Shown piece by piece: positions 27,012 to 36,462 of a stretch of 64,000 nt of DNA. The stretch is taken from assembly GCA_020544305.1 (NCBI GenBank), contig CP058667.1:620001-684000 (forward strand), read 5' to 3'. The number at the start of each line of letters is the position of its first letter. The first letter of the stretch is position 1. The translations under genes and the position numbers were made by a program. The stretch is from Staphylococcus taiwanensis. Its GTDB lineage: Bacteria > Bacillota > Bacilli > Staphylococcales > Staphylococcaceae. The notes under the pieces are model-generated. The model searched no databases, was not told the DNA's origin, and was given only the letters and a program-made list of their open reading frames with translations.

Positions 27012-28838
27012 ATGTTCACTCAATTTAAAAGACTTTTAATTGGTAAACCTAAGCGGAATCGTGATTTAAAGAATGAAAAAATCAGCAATTTCAAAGCTTT
27101 AGCTATTTTATCATCAGATGCATTATCTTCAGTTGCTTATGGACCTGAGCAGATATTGATTACATTAGTAGCAGTAGGCGCAATGGCCTCTTGGTATACA
27201 CTACCTATTGCTTGTGCGGTGTTAGTTCTATTAGCTGCTTTAATCTTATCTTATCGCCAAGTTATATATGCCTATCCTAAGGGTGGCGGTGCATATATCG
27301 TATCTAAGATGAACTTAGGTGAAAAATGGGGATTATTAGCAGGTGGCTCATTACTCGTTGATTATATTTTAACGGTAGCAGTAAGTATCTCTTCTGGAGC
27401 AGATGCGTTTGTAGCTGCGTTTCCATCGTTATATCATCATAAAGTATTAATCGCATGCTTACTTGTATTATTTATTTTAATCATGAACCTGCGTGGTTTG
27501 ACAGAATCAGCTACTGTTCTTTCTTATCCAGTATATTTATTTATTATCGGGTTAATTATTATGATTATCGTAGGAGTTTGGAAAGTCGCAACTGGTCAAG
27601 TTGAACCACATATGCATGCGGCAGTCGGTACAGCAGTGCCTGGTGTTTCCATGTTCTTATTATTAAAGGCCTTCTCATCAGGGGCTTCTTCTCTAACAGG
27701 AGTAGAGGCAATTTCGAATGCTGTAACTAACTTTAAAGATCCAGGCCCTAAAAATGCAGTTAAAACTTTAGTAACTATGGGTAGTATCTTAGCATTCTTA
27801 TTAGTCGGTATCGTTGGATTAGCATATTGGTATGGCGTTTTACCTCAAACTGAAACAACTGTACTGTCACAATTAGCAATGAATATATTAGGTCATAACG
27901 CTGGTTATTATTTCGTCCAAGCTACTACGGTAATGATTTTAGTGTTAGCTGCTAATACAGGATTTACAGCATTTCCAATGTTAGCTGCAAGTATGGCGAA
28001 AGATAAATACATGCCTCGTATGTTTAATGTACGTGGTGATAGATTAGGATACTCTAACTCTATAATCACATTAGGCGTTGGCGCAATTCTATTAATTATA
28101 TTATTCAATGGTAAAACTGAAAACTTAATCCCATTATATGCAGTTGGGGTATTTATCCCATTCACATTAGCACAATATGGAATGGTTCTTAAATGGATTA
28201 GAGGCCGTGAAAAAGGCTGGTCAAGAAAACTTATTGCCAATGCAATTGGTGGAACAATTACTTTTATCGTTTTCATGATTTTCTTGATTACAAAATTCAG
28301 CCACGTATGGCCAATCTTAATCTTTTTACCACTGATCGTAATTGTCTTTTTACGCATTAATATGCACTATAAAAATATTGCAGAACAACTTAGATCAACT
28401 GCAATGGTTCAAGATATGCCAATAGTTGATAAAAACTTAGCACTTGTGCCAGTGAGTACGATTACTTCAGCTATTGATAAATCTGTTTATTACGCACAAA
28501 TGATTGCAGATGATGTTATTGCTGTACACGTATCATTTGGTGATGAATCCGATAAATGTTTTGTAGATAAATGGCAAAAACATTTCCCAGATGTTCGATT
28601 AGTCGTATTACATTCAGAATATCGTAGTGTTATTCGTCCGATTTCTCGATTTATAGATAAAATTAATAAAAAAGCCAATGACAAAAATTATGTTATAACA
28701 GTGGTTGTGCCACAATTTATAACTAAAAAATCATGGCATAATTTCTTACACAACCAAACAAGCATACGTTTAAAAATGCATTTATTCTACCAAAAAAATG
28801 TTATTTTAGCGACTGTGCCATTTAAATTGAAAAAGTAG
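27012..28838 (+). CDS. KimA-like potassium importer (APC superfamily)
   Basis: 608 residues: 12 membrane segments of the APC/KUP type (from about residue 25 to 450) and a C-terminal cytosolic domain of about 150 residues resembling the USP-like domain of Bacillus KimA (607 residues). The N-terminal ILSSDALSSVAYGPEQIL and YPKGGGAYIVSKMNLGE are characteristic. KimA imports K+ with protons and is inhibited by cyclic di-AMP. A purine-rich ribosome site (AGAGGGAAAGAGGA) precedes ATG 27012. A general amino acid permease is the less likely alternative. Confidence 0.78.
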   Translation: MFTQFKRLLIGKPKRNRDLKNEKISNFKALAILSSDALSSVAYGPEQILITLVAVGAMASWYTLPIACAVLVLLAALILSYRQVIYAYPKGGGAYIVSKMNLGEKWGLLAGGSLLVDYILTVAVSISSGADAFVAAFPSLYHHKVLIACLLVLFILIMNLRGLTESATVLSYPVYLFIIGLIIMIIVGVWKVATGQVEPHMHAAVGTAVPGVSMFLLLKAFSSGASSLTGVEAISNAVTNFKDPGPKNAVKTLVTMGSILAFLLVGIVGLAYWYGVLPQTETTVLSQLAMNILGHNAGYYFVQATTVMILVLAANTGFTAFPMLAASMAKDKYMPRMFNVRGDRLGYSNSIITLGVGAILLIILFNGKTENLIPLYAVGVFIPFTLAQYGMVLKWIRGREKGWSRKLIANAIGGTITFIVFMIFLITKFSHVWPILIFLPLIVIVFLRINMHYKNIAEQLRSTAMVQDMPIVDKNLALVPVSTITSAIDKSVYYAQMIADDVIAVHVSFGDESDKCFVDKWQKHFPDVRLVVLHSEYRSVIRPISRFIDKINKKANDKNYVITVVVPQFITKKSWHNFLHNQTSIRLKMHLFYQKNVILATVPFKLKK

Positions 28839-28853
28839 AATGACTATTTTAAA

Positions 28854-28890
28854 TAGCCCGTAGATGTCAGTGAATGCATCTACGGGCTTG
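28854..28890. terminator. Terminator between kimA-like gene and CPA1 antiporter
   Basis: The perfect 12-bp stem AGCCCGTAGATG/CATCTACGGGCT lies between convergent genes, with a TTTT tract after it. Confidence 0.88.
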
Positions 28891-28914
28891 TTTTATAGTT
28901 CGATATTTTTGATG

Positions 28915-31119
28915 TTAATGACCATTAGCTTCATGTGCTAAGACAATCTCATTATAGTTAATATTCTCACGTAACTGTGTAGCTACTTCATTTGTAACTT
29001 TGTTACGGGTGATAAACTCATCTAATAATTGACGTTGTAAATATAACGCTTCCAGTTTAACATCGTGTTGCTGATATGTCGTAATCTCATAGACTTGTTT
29101 ATTTTTATCACGTTGTTCTCTTCTATTTTGATTTTGACGAATCGTACGTGATAAGCTGTGGTACTGATTAATAATTAAACTCACTTCTAACACGTTTGTA
29201 CTATTTTGCTCTTCACGCATTTTCATAATGATATTATGATTGACGACACGCATGATTTGTTGAACTTTATTGAAACTATTTTTAAATTCTTCTCTTTGAG
29301 CTTTGCGCGCTTCTTTAACTTTTTGACGTTCCTCTTTGTATTCCGCACGCTTTTCTTTTGCTAGCGTTTTGTTTTCTTTAGAAGTGGCGTTATGCACCTC
29401 TTTTGTCAAGGCACGTTCTTCTTTATGAATACGATGTGCTTCTTTTCGTGAATCTTTACGTGCTTTAAAACGCAAAGCAACTAATCTAAAGAAACGGCTA
29501 ACTTTTTTAAGAATTGACATCTCACGATAGGATTGATTGAATTCCATAACATTACGATAGTCGGTAATGTCTTTTTTCGTCACACTACCTTTATCGATGA
29601 GACGTTCTAGTGTTTCAGTTTCTTCATCTTCTGCCACTTCTTGAAGTCTACGTAACTCTTTAGTGTTTTTATTATCTGGTTCCATATTAATTAAGAACGA
29701 TAGCTCATTATAATATTGGTTTAATATAGGTCGATAATCTATGTCTTTATTTGTTTTACTTTTCTTTTTAAAAGTATTTAATACATGTTGAACCATAAAT
29801 ATTTTTGCTGATTGATATGTCATGCCTTTAAATGATGAAACTTCTTCAGAAGGTGTGATGAAAGGTAAAACGACTTGAGCCATAATCAAACTAATTAATA
29901 CCATTAATGAAGCAATGAATAGTAAATCATTACGATAAATGAATTCCTGATTACCATTCATCATATAAGGTAAAGTTAATGCCATTGATAATGAAATTGT
30001 TCCATGAATACCACACATTGTCATTATAAAGGCATAATGTTTACGTTTCGGTGGTCCAGAATCTTCTTCATCATCGAGGTATGAATGGACATTCTTAGGA
30101 TAATAGAAATCTTTAAACCAAAAATAAACCCAAATAAATCTGAAGGCGTAAATTGCGAGGGCAATTAATAGCGCTGTAGAGATAAGGAAAGTAATATTTT
30201 GAGGCTCTTGATGTACGATTTCCATTACTACTTCTGGAACAATATAACCTAGAACGACGAAAACGAAGCCATTTAAAGCATAACTTAATGTATTCCAAAT
30301 TTGATTGTAGTTCATCTGTAATTCAGTTTGAGCTCGAATCAAACGATCGCGTTCTAAGCCGTGAATGAGACCAGCAACGACTACTGCAATAATTCCTGAT
30401 GCGTGTAATTCTTCGCCAATAAAATATACGGCAAATGGTGTCAACAACTGAATAAACGTTAAAGTATTGCTATCTTTCAAACCTTTATTAGCTGTTAAAT
30501 AGACTCTTAAGCTAACAACAAGCGCACCGATAACGGCACCAATCAGAATACCTAGAATAGTTGAAATAATAAATTGGCCAATCGCTTCGAAAGCAGAAAA
30601 GCTACCTGTAACAAGTGCAGTCACTGCAATTTTGAATGATATGATACCAGCAGCGTCATTAAGTAAAGACTCACCTTCAAGAATAGACATTGAACCTTTA
30701 GGTAAGACTTTACCTTTAGTGATTGCAGATACTGCCACAGCATCTGTTGGACAAAGGATTGCGGCAATCGCAAAAGCAGCTGGCATAGGTAAATCGGACC
30801 AAATCCAATGAATAAAGAAACCAACACCAATAACTGTCGTAAATACTAATCCCATTGCCATGAGGACAACTGGTTTACGGTATTCAAGCAACTTTGTTCT
30901 TGAAACATGTGTACCTTCCACAAATAACAGTGGGGCGATAACTGCCATCATAAATACTTCAGATTCGAACTCGAAATGTATTGGAATCGGTAAGGTAAAT
31001 AAACAAACACCCAACGCGATTTGAATAAAAGCAGTAGGAATTTTAGGGAACCTATTGTAAATAATAGAACTAATAATTACTGCGAATATAAATAATAAAA
31101 ATGCTTCTAATAGTTCCAT
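28915..31119 (-). CDS. CPA1-family Na+/H+ antiporter with long cytosolic tail
   Basis: 734 residues from ATG 31119, preceded by AAAGGAG at a 6-base spacing; an upstream in-frame ATG at 31170 has no such site. The first 410 residues form about 12 helices with the CPA1 ion-binding core (ILCPTDAVAVSAI, ILEGESLLNDAAG, HGTISL). The last 250 residues are a charged, Lys/Glu/Arg-rich helical region, likely coiled coil (HKEERALTKEVHN...KEERQKVKEARKAQREEF). It exchanges cytoplasmic Na+ or K+ for H+. From memory, S. aureus has such an antiporter near its cycA-like permease in this region. Confidence 0.88.
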   Translation of the reverse strand: MELLEAFLLFIFAVIISSIIYNRFPKIPTAFIQIALGVCLFTLPIPIHFEFESEVFMMAVIAPLLFVEGTHVSRTKLLEYRKPVVLMAMGLVFTTVIGVGFFIHWIWSDLPMPAAFAIAAILCPTDAVAVSAITKGKVLPKGSMSILEGESLLNDAAGIISFKIAVTALVTGSFSAFEAIGQFIISTILGILIGAVIGALVVSLRVYLTANKGLKDSNTLTFIQLLTPFAVYFIGEELHASGIIAVVVAGLIHGLERDRLIRAQTELQMNYNQIWNTLSYALNGFVFVVLGYIVPEVVMEIVHQEPQNITFLISTALLIALAIYAFRFIWVYFWFKDFYYPKNVHSYLDDEEDSGPPKRKHYAFIMTMCGIHGTISLSMALTLPYMMNGNQEFIYRNDLLFIASLMVLISLIMAQVVLPFITPSEEVSSFKGMTYQSAKIFMVQHVLNTFKKKSKTNKDIDYRPILNQYYNELSFLINMEPDNKNTKELRRLQEVAEDEETETLERLIDKGSVTKKDITDYRNVMEFNQSYREMSILKKVSRFFRLVALRFKARKDSRKEAHRIHKEERALTKEVHNATSKENKTLAKEKRAEYKEERQKVKEARKAQREEFKNSFNKVQQIMRVVNHNIIMKMREEQNSTNVLEVSLIINQYHSLSRTIRQNQNRREQRDKNKQVYEITTYQQHDVKLEALYLQRQLLDEFITRNKVTNEVATQLRENINYNEIVLAHEANGH

Positions 31120-31270
31120 GCGTAACTCCTTTGTAAAATTGAATAATAGTATTTTACCATGATATTTCATAGGCTATCAAAAAAGTGAAAGCTATTTTAT
31201 AAAAAAATTAATGTTTGAAATTATATTATTTGATACATACCTTATTCATAAAGGGCTTAAACAATATTAA

Positions 31271-31326
31271 AAGAAAAAGGCGAGAGTGGGATAGAATTCA
31301 ATTTGAATTCAAAATCCCACCCCCGC
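31271..31326 (-). terminator. Terminator of the CycA-like permease gene
   Basis: The stem GTGGGAT...AATTCAA/TTGAATT...ATCCCAC, extended by GCG/CGC, has a T-rich run on the minus strand. The rest of the 360-bp interval 31120-31481 shows no gene or other structure I can support. Confidence 0.8.
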
Positions 31327-31481
31327 AAGAATGACTAGAATTGAGAAAAGTGTAATATAAACATCCTCTTAATTCAGAAAACTAATGCGAAATTGCTAAG
31401 TAGTCTTATACTATTATTTTTTGTCTTACACTCGTCCTAAATAATAATGTCATTTAACGCTGACTATTAGTTAGAAATTGA

Positions 31482-32882
31482 TTAATGATTAATTGAATGG
31501 CGTCCTTGACTTCTCGTTTTTTCAGCCAAATGTTCGGCATTCGTTTTATATTTTCTATAGAAAATAAATAAGAAAATGAACCATATTGGTGAGATGAAAA
31601 TAGCAGCTCTTGTATCTTCACTAAAGAATAAAAGTACAAATACAAATGCGAAGAATACGAGTACTAAATAAGCTGATTTCAAGCCACCAAATAATTTGAA
31701 CTTATTCTTAGTGTGTTCTTCAGGGTTTTTCTTAACAAAGATAATATAAGAAATAATAATCATCGCCCATACTACTAAAAATAGTACAGTTGAAAGTGTC
31801 GTAACATAGATAAATAGTTTAATTGCATCTGGGAAAATAAAGTTTAATAATGCTGCTGCGAGCAATGTTCCAGATGATACAAACATAGATAAATATGGCA
31901 CACTATTACCATTTGTTTTACTTAAGACTTTCGGTCCTAGACCTTGTTTGGCAAGACCAAATAAAATACGACTGTTTGAATAAATACCACTATTTGTTGC
32001 TGATGACGCTGCCGTTAATACAACGAAGTTAACAAGTCCTGCAGCGAATGGTAAACCAATTAGACTAAACATTGTTACAAACGGACTACTATTTGAGTCT
32101 ATTTTATTCCAAGGAATTACAGACATGATAACTAATAAACCACCTACGTAGAATAATAAAATACGTACCGGTACATTATTGATTGCTTTCGGAATAACGT
32201 TTCTAGGGTCCTTGGTTTCTCCTGCAGTTACACCGATTAATTCAATACCAATAAATGAATAAACAGCGATTTGGAATGCCATTAAGAAACCAAATGGCCC
32301 ATTAGGGAAAATCCCGCCATGATTGATCAAGTTACCGAATGAGGCATGTCCATATGATGTTTTAAATGAGAAGAAAATCATTACTAGACCAATAATAATC
32401 ATCGCGATTATAGTGATAATCTTAATTATTGAGAACCAAAATTCCAATTCGCCGAATAATCTTGCACCTAACATGTTAAATGAAATTAACATTAATACGA
32501 TAAACAATACAGTAATCCAGTGTGGTACTTGTGGGAACCAGAAACTAAAATATTGTCCCATTGCTGTTAAATCGGACATACTTGAAGCAATCCAAGCAAG
32601 CCAATATGTCCAACCAATTACGAAACCAGCGAAAGGGCCTATGTATTCATTCGCAATATCTACAAACGAATTAAAACGTGTATTACTTAGTAATAATTCA
32701 CCAAGTGCTCTCATAAACGCGAACATGATTATACCGATAATCATGTATGTAATTAATAACGAAGGCCCAGTTAAAGCAATGGTTTGACCTGAACCTAAGA
32801 ATAAACCTGTACCAATTGCGCCCCCAATCGCAATTAATTGAATATGCCTGTTGTTTAACTCTCTTTCTAACTTCCTAGCCAT
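31482..32882 (-). CDS. CycA-like D-serine/D-alanine/glycine permease
   Basis: 466 residues from ATG 32882, with AAGGAGG at a 6-base spacing. APC-family signature RHIQLIAIGGAIGTGLFLGSG in helix 1 (core GGAIGTGLFLG), FRALGEL-type motif (MRALGELLL) and 12 helices. From memory S. aureus carries a D-Ser/D-Ala/Gly transporter gene at the equivalent position beside the CPA1 antiporter. A cre-like site lies about 45 bp upstream, pointing to carbon control. D-Ala uptake would affect wall precursor supply and cycloserine sensitivity; the substrate is by family. Confidence 0.84.
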   Translation of the reverse strand: MARKLERELNNRHIQLIAIGGAIGTGLFLGSGQTIALTGPSLLITYMIIGIIMFAFMRALGELLLSNTRFNSFVDIANEYIGPFAGFVIGWTYWLAWIASSMSDLTAMGQYFSFWFPQVPHWITVLFIVLMLISFNMLGARLFGELEFWFSIIKIITIIAMIIIGLVMIFFSFKTSYGHASFGNLINHGGIFPNGPFGFLMAFQIAVYSFIGIELIGVTAGETKDPRNVIPKAINNVPVRILLFYVGGLLVIMSVIPWNKIDSNSSPFVTMFSLIGLPFAAGLVNFVVLTAASSATNSGIYSNSRILFGLAKQGLGPKVLSKTNGNSVPYLSMFVSSGTLLAAALLNFIFPDAIKLFIYVTTLSTVLFLVVWAMIIISYIIFVKKNPEEHTKNKFKLFGGLKSAYLVLVFFAFVFVLLFFSEDTRAAIFISPIWFIFLFIFYRKYKTNAEHLAEKTRSQGRHSINH

Positions 32883-32925
32883 ATACTTCCTCCTTAGAAA
32901 GCAATGATGCAATTTGATTTTTAAG

Positions 32926-32939
32926 TGTAAACGCTTTCT
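32926..32939. promoter_or_regulatory. cre-like CcpA site upstream of the CycA-like permease
   Basis: TGTAAACGCTTTCT matches the catabolite-responsive element core (TGNAANCGNTNNCA) except for the last base. The remainder of the divergent 340-bp interval up to 33224 is AT-rich and shows nothing else that I can support. Confidence 0.6.
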
Positions 32940-33224
32940 TTTTTTAAGTGAAAAAAATAGAAACTTTTAACAAATAATGAATGAAGTTCAAATTAAGAAA
33001 CTTATTAGAAATTGCAATTCTTTAAATATTCAGATTTTTAACTGTTGATGTTATTAATTGCTTACAAAATATGTAACTTTGCTAAAAGTTAATTTTATTA
33101 TACTCTTTATTTTATAAAATACAAACTAATATCTGACAATTTAAAAAACATATTCTTTTATAAATTAAAGTAACTATGACATAATTATCAAACCAAAAAA
33201 TTACATGAGTGAGAAGGTTAGCAT

Positions 33225-34043
33225 ATGAGAATTGGAACGATTTCAGATTTGCATATTGATAGACATCCTAAACTTGAACCTGAAGCGTACCTCAATGCAT
33301 TAATAGATGTTATTGGGGAAAGGAACATAGAGTTATTATTAATTGCTGGCGATATTTCGAATCACTTTCGACAAAGCTACCAATTTATTTGTGATGTGAA
33401 AGAGGCATGTCAAATACCAGTGCTATTTGTTCCAGGAAATCACGACTATTGGACATCGGAATCATCTATAAGTTCAAAAGAAATTTATGATTTTTACGTA
33501 AGTAAACCTGAGTGTTTAATTGGACAACCATATGTAATTAATAACAAATGGGTTATTGTAGGGCATACAGCTTGGTACGACTATAGTTATGCTGATGACA
33601 AATTTGATATCACTCGTGTTGAACGTGGGAAATATTATGGTGCCACTTGGCAAGATAAAGTGAAAATAGATTGGCATATGGATGATCGAACATTCTCTGC
33701 ATTAGCAGCCAAACAAGTTGAGAAAGATTTAAAACAATTTCAACATCTAAATATAATATTAATGACTCATATCGTGACGCATCCTCAATTTGTGGTGCCT
33801 ACACCACATCGGATTTTTGATTTTTTTAATGCGTATATAGGCACACGTGATTTTGACAAATTTTATCAAAAGTATCCTATTCAATATAGCATCATGGGGC
33901 ATGTTCATTTTCGTAAATCAATTGTTGATAAAAGCATAACTTATTTATGCCCATGCTTAGGTTATCAACGACAGTGGCGAACAACAGATATTAAACAAGA
34001 AATCAATCATGCACTCATGGATTTTGAAATTGATGATAGTTAA
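33225..34043 (+). CDS. Calcineurin-like metallophosphoesterase
   Basis: 272 residues. All metal-binding motifs of the family are present: SDLHID (Asp8, His10), AGDIS, GNHDYW, MTHIVTHP and GHVH. GAGAAGG precedes ATG 33225. A cytosolic phosphoesterase of the YpbG/YkuE-like group is likely; the substrate may be a nucleotide or phosphoprotein and is unknown. A STAR-like repeat array begins 10 bp after the stop. Confidence 0.85.
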   Translation: MRIGTISDLHIDRHPKLEPEAYLNALIDVIGERNIELLLIAGDISNHFRQSYQFICDVKEACQIPVLFVPGNHDYWTSESSISSKEIYDFYVSKPECLIGQPYVINNKWVIVGHTAWYDYSYADDKFDITRVERGKYYGATWQDKVKIDWHMDDRTFSALAAKQVEKDLKQFQHLNIILMTHIVTHPQFVVPTPHRIFDFFNAYIGTRDFDKFYQKYPIQYSIMGHVHFRKSIVDKSITYLCPCLGYQRQWRTTDIKQEINHALMDFEIDDS

Positions 34044-34051
34044 ATTAAAAA

Positions 34052-34368
34052 GTGAGTGGGGCCCCAACACAGAGGATTTCTGAAAGAAATGCAACAAGCA
34101 AAGCAAGTTGGGGTTGGGTCCCAACACAGAGGATTTCTGAAAGAAATGCAACAAGCAAAGCAAGTTGGGTTGGGCCCCAACACAGAGGATTTCTGAAAGA
34201 TATGCAACAAGCAAAGCGAGTTGGGGTTGGGCCCCAACACAGAGGATTTCTGAAAGAAATGCAACAAGCAAAGCAAGTTGGGGTTGGGCCCCAACACAGA
34301 GGATTTCTGAAAGAAATACAACAAGCAAAGCAAGTTGGGACTAATGAAAGCCGTTTAGTCTCACTCAC
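34052..34368. repeat. STAR-like array, five 57-bp repeats
   Basis: Five near-identical units start at CCAACACAGAGG 34064, 34121, 34177, 34234 and 34291 (57, 56, 57, 57 bp apart). Each is bordered by GGGCCCCAACA-type palindromic cores like the Staphylococcus aureus repeat (STAR) motif. The array is flanked by inverted GTGAGTG (34052) and CACTCAC (34362-34368). The 57-bp period is divisible by three, so several long but spurious open frames cross it on both strands. The right flank overlaps the last codons of the C39-like gene. Confidence 0.88.
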
Positions 34369-34978
34369 CATCCGGGCTTAAATAGATACACTTTTTACCA
34401 GGAGCATTATAACTTTGCTCCAACTTGTCTTTTTTAATTTTAATAAATTGAAAATGATTCGGTACGATAGATGGAACGATTATTTTTCTAAATAAATGAC
34501 TCCACAAAGGATCAATAAAATAGTAGTGATTCTCATCGTATCCTATTAACAACGTAATATGAATATTAGAAACGAGTTCTGTAGGTTGGTTATCTAATTT
34601 AAAATGTCGACGGTGAGGCTTTTGTCCTAAGCTAGTATGGTACAAGATAATAGGTTGTCCCTTATCAATGACTGACTCTAATGAAGTTAAATCAGTACCA
34701 GTACCATCCACAATACGTGAATCTATGGTTTGTAAATATGGCACATAGGCATCTGGAAATATCGTTTGATGGTGACCGAATTTGACGAGAAAGTGATGTC
34801 CTACATAGCCTTTATATGGATTATTAGGATGCGTTGGCCAATGCTTCATAATGCTCGTAGCCTTAATATCATGGTGATTATATTGTAATAACATCGCAGC
34901 AGATACACCTTCACAACCCATTACCATAGGAATAGGGAATAGTTGGCTTATAGGTTTAACGGGTAAGATTTTTTTCAT
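34361..34978 (-). CDS. C39-like peptidase family protein
   Basis: 205 residues from ATG 34978, with AAGGAGAA before it; an in-frame ATG at 35017 lacks a site. The pattern matches peptidase C39-like (YvpB/DUF3335) proteins: a Cys in MGCEGVSAAMLL near residue 20, His in NIHITLLIGYDE and Asp/Asn in YYFIDPLW. The catalytic trio Cys-His-Asp is thus conserved. No signal peptide is obvious. The C-terminal codons (SPDGE-stop) lie in the flank of the STAR-like array, which may have altered the end of the protein. Confidence 0.75.
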   Translation of the reverse strand: MKKILPVKPISQLFPIPMVMGCEGVSAAMLLQYNHHDIKATSIMKHWPTHPNNPYKGYVGHHFLVKFGHHQTIFPDAYVPYLQTIDSRIVDGTGTDLTSLESVIDKGQPIILYHTSLGQKPHRRHFKLDNQPTELVSNIHITLLIGYDENHYYFIDPLWSHLFRKIIVPSIVPNHFQFIKIKKDKLEQSYNAPGKKCIYLSPDGE

Positions 34979-35140
34979 CGCACATTCTCCTTCATATACA
35001 CGACACACATTATACACGGTCTTGTTAAAGTAAATTTATTATATACCTTGAAGATTTCGACGTATATTAATTTGTATTTTATATACAATAATATAATATG
35101 GTTGTAATAGATTTAATCATTTTGAAAATGAGGAATGAAT

Positions 35141-35614
35141 ATGGACTATCGCTTTGAAAATTTAAATGCTATGAGATTCATTGGCGTCAAAAGAACGTTT
35201 AATAATGGTAAAGATATGCAACAAGGGATACCTGAATTTTGGCAAGAGGTGAATGATAAGGGAATCACTGAAAAACTAGTTGAAATGAGTAATGGTACTT
35301 TGACAGGGGTACTAGGCGTGGTTATCTCGTATTCAACAGGTGAAATGGATTACTTTATTGGGGTACCAAGTGATGAAAAGATGGATGATCATGTGATGTA
35401 TAGCGAATTTCATTTGAATCCACATCAATACGTTGTTTTTAATGTGGTAGGTCGCGTGCCTGAATCTATTAAGGAGGCTATGCCACATATCTATCAAGAC
35501 ATCTTGCCGAATGTAGACTTTGAAACGATTAATGCACCGCTTTTTGAACATTATTTACCGGGAAATACTCAAGACGTAGAGTACATTACAGAAATATATA
35601 TACCGATAAAATAG
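35141..35614 (+). CDS. GyrI-like/AraC effector-binding domain protein
   Basis: 157 residues from ATG 35141, chosen because AATGAGGAA lies 7-8 bases upstream; ATG 35135 is closer than usual. The whole protein is one GyrI-like small-molecule-binding domain (MRFIGVKRTFNNG at the start, PQYVVFNVVGR-like HQYVVFNVVGRVPESI in the middle and EHYLPG...EIYIPIK at the end). It has no DNA-binding helix, so it is a stand-alone ligand-binding protein like YdeE/SbmC. Role unknown. Confidence 0.78.
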   Translation: MDYRFENLNAMRFIGVKRTFNNGKDMQQGIPEFWQEVNDKGITEKLVEMSNGTLTGVLGVVISYSTGEMDYFIGVPSDEKMDDHVMYSEFHLNPHQYVVFNVVGRVPESIKEAMPHIYQDILPNVDFETINAPLFEHYLPGNTQDVEYITEIYIPIK

Positions 35615-35681
35615 TGATTTTAAATAAAAACTAACTACATAAATATTTAAAGTGAAAATATTTATGTAGCTAGCAATAAAG

Positions 35682-36440
35682 TTATTTTATAACAGCATGA
35701 ACGATATAGTTCATGTTGTTTTTATGTTTATGCATAGTCTTAAACATAGTTATAAACATATTACGATTTCTTGGTTTGAGTGCGTTTTTGATGATGTTTA
35801 TCGTGCCAATTAAGCCTTCGTCTCGAATCATACCAACTGGTGTCATTAATGATAATGGTCCGATATTTGATTCGATATTTCTAAAACCAGCCTCTTGATA
35901 GAGGTGATACCAACTTTCTGGTTTCAATGGTGTTACTTTCATATTAATGGCTTTACTTAATTCTTCTATGACCTTAGTTTCTTGTGAACGATTGATAATA
36001 GCGATATCGTGCGTGAGCAATACACCATTTGGTTTAAGGACACGATAATATTCTCGTAACACCTTTTCTTTTATTTGAAGTGGAAGCATCGTCAATATAG
36101 CTTCGTTTAGGATAATGTCGAAACTATTATCTTCAAATGGAAGTTTTATCGCATTCGCCTGAGTTAAATGTATATATTGATTTAAGTGATGTTTATTAAT
36201 ATTTGATTGTCCTTGTTCTAAGGCAGATTCATTTAAATCTACACCTTCAATTTGGCAATGGTATTGCTGTGCTAATTCGATGGATGTTGTACACATATTA
36301 CATGCGACTTCTAGAACACGCTTTTCTTTTGAAAAGTGCCCCTTATCGATTAGCCAATTTATCGCAACAATACCTCCAGGACGCAAGCGTTTTTTACCTA
36401 ATTGAGCTAAAAACGTATGACCAGCTAATTTTTTAACCAT
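35682..36440 (-). CDS. Class I SAM-dependent methyltransferase
   Basis: 252 residues. SAM-binding motif I is LEVACNMCTTS, where the usual Gly-rich loop (GCGTG) is replaced by ACNMC, so binding may be altered. Acidic motif II is VDLNE, and motif IV is FDIILNEAIL. The VLKPNGVLLTHD segment is typical. It starts 22 bp after scdA on the same strand and was probably co-transcribed with it. The acceptor molecule is unknown. Confidence 0.78.
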   Translation of the reverse strand: MVKKLAGHTFLAQLGKKRLRPGGIVAINWLIDKGHFSKEKRVLEVACNMCTTSIELAQQYHCQIEGVDLNESALEQGQSNINKHHLNQYIHLTQANAIKLPFEDNSFDIILNEAILTMLPLQIKEKVLREYYRVLKPNGVLLTHDIAIINRSQETKVIEELSKAINMKVTPLKPESWYHLYQEAGFRNIESNIGPLSLMTPVGMIRDEGLIGTINIIKNALKPRNRNMFITMFKTMHKHKNNMNYIVHAVIK

Positions 36441-36462
36441 GTGTTAACACCTCCAAGGTAAA

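Noticed and set aside
33957..34381. Several 97-123 residue open frames over the STAR-like array on both strands
   Set aside because: They consist of the 57-bp unit translated in every frame, have no ribosome sites and overlap each other and real genes.
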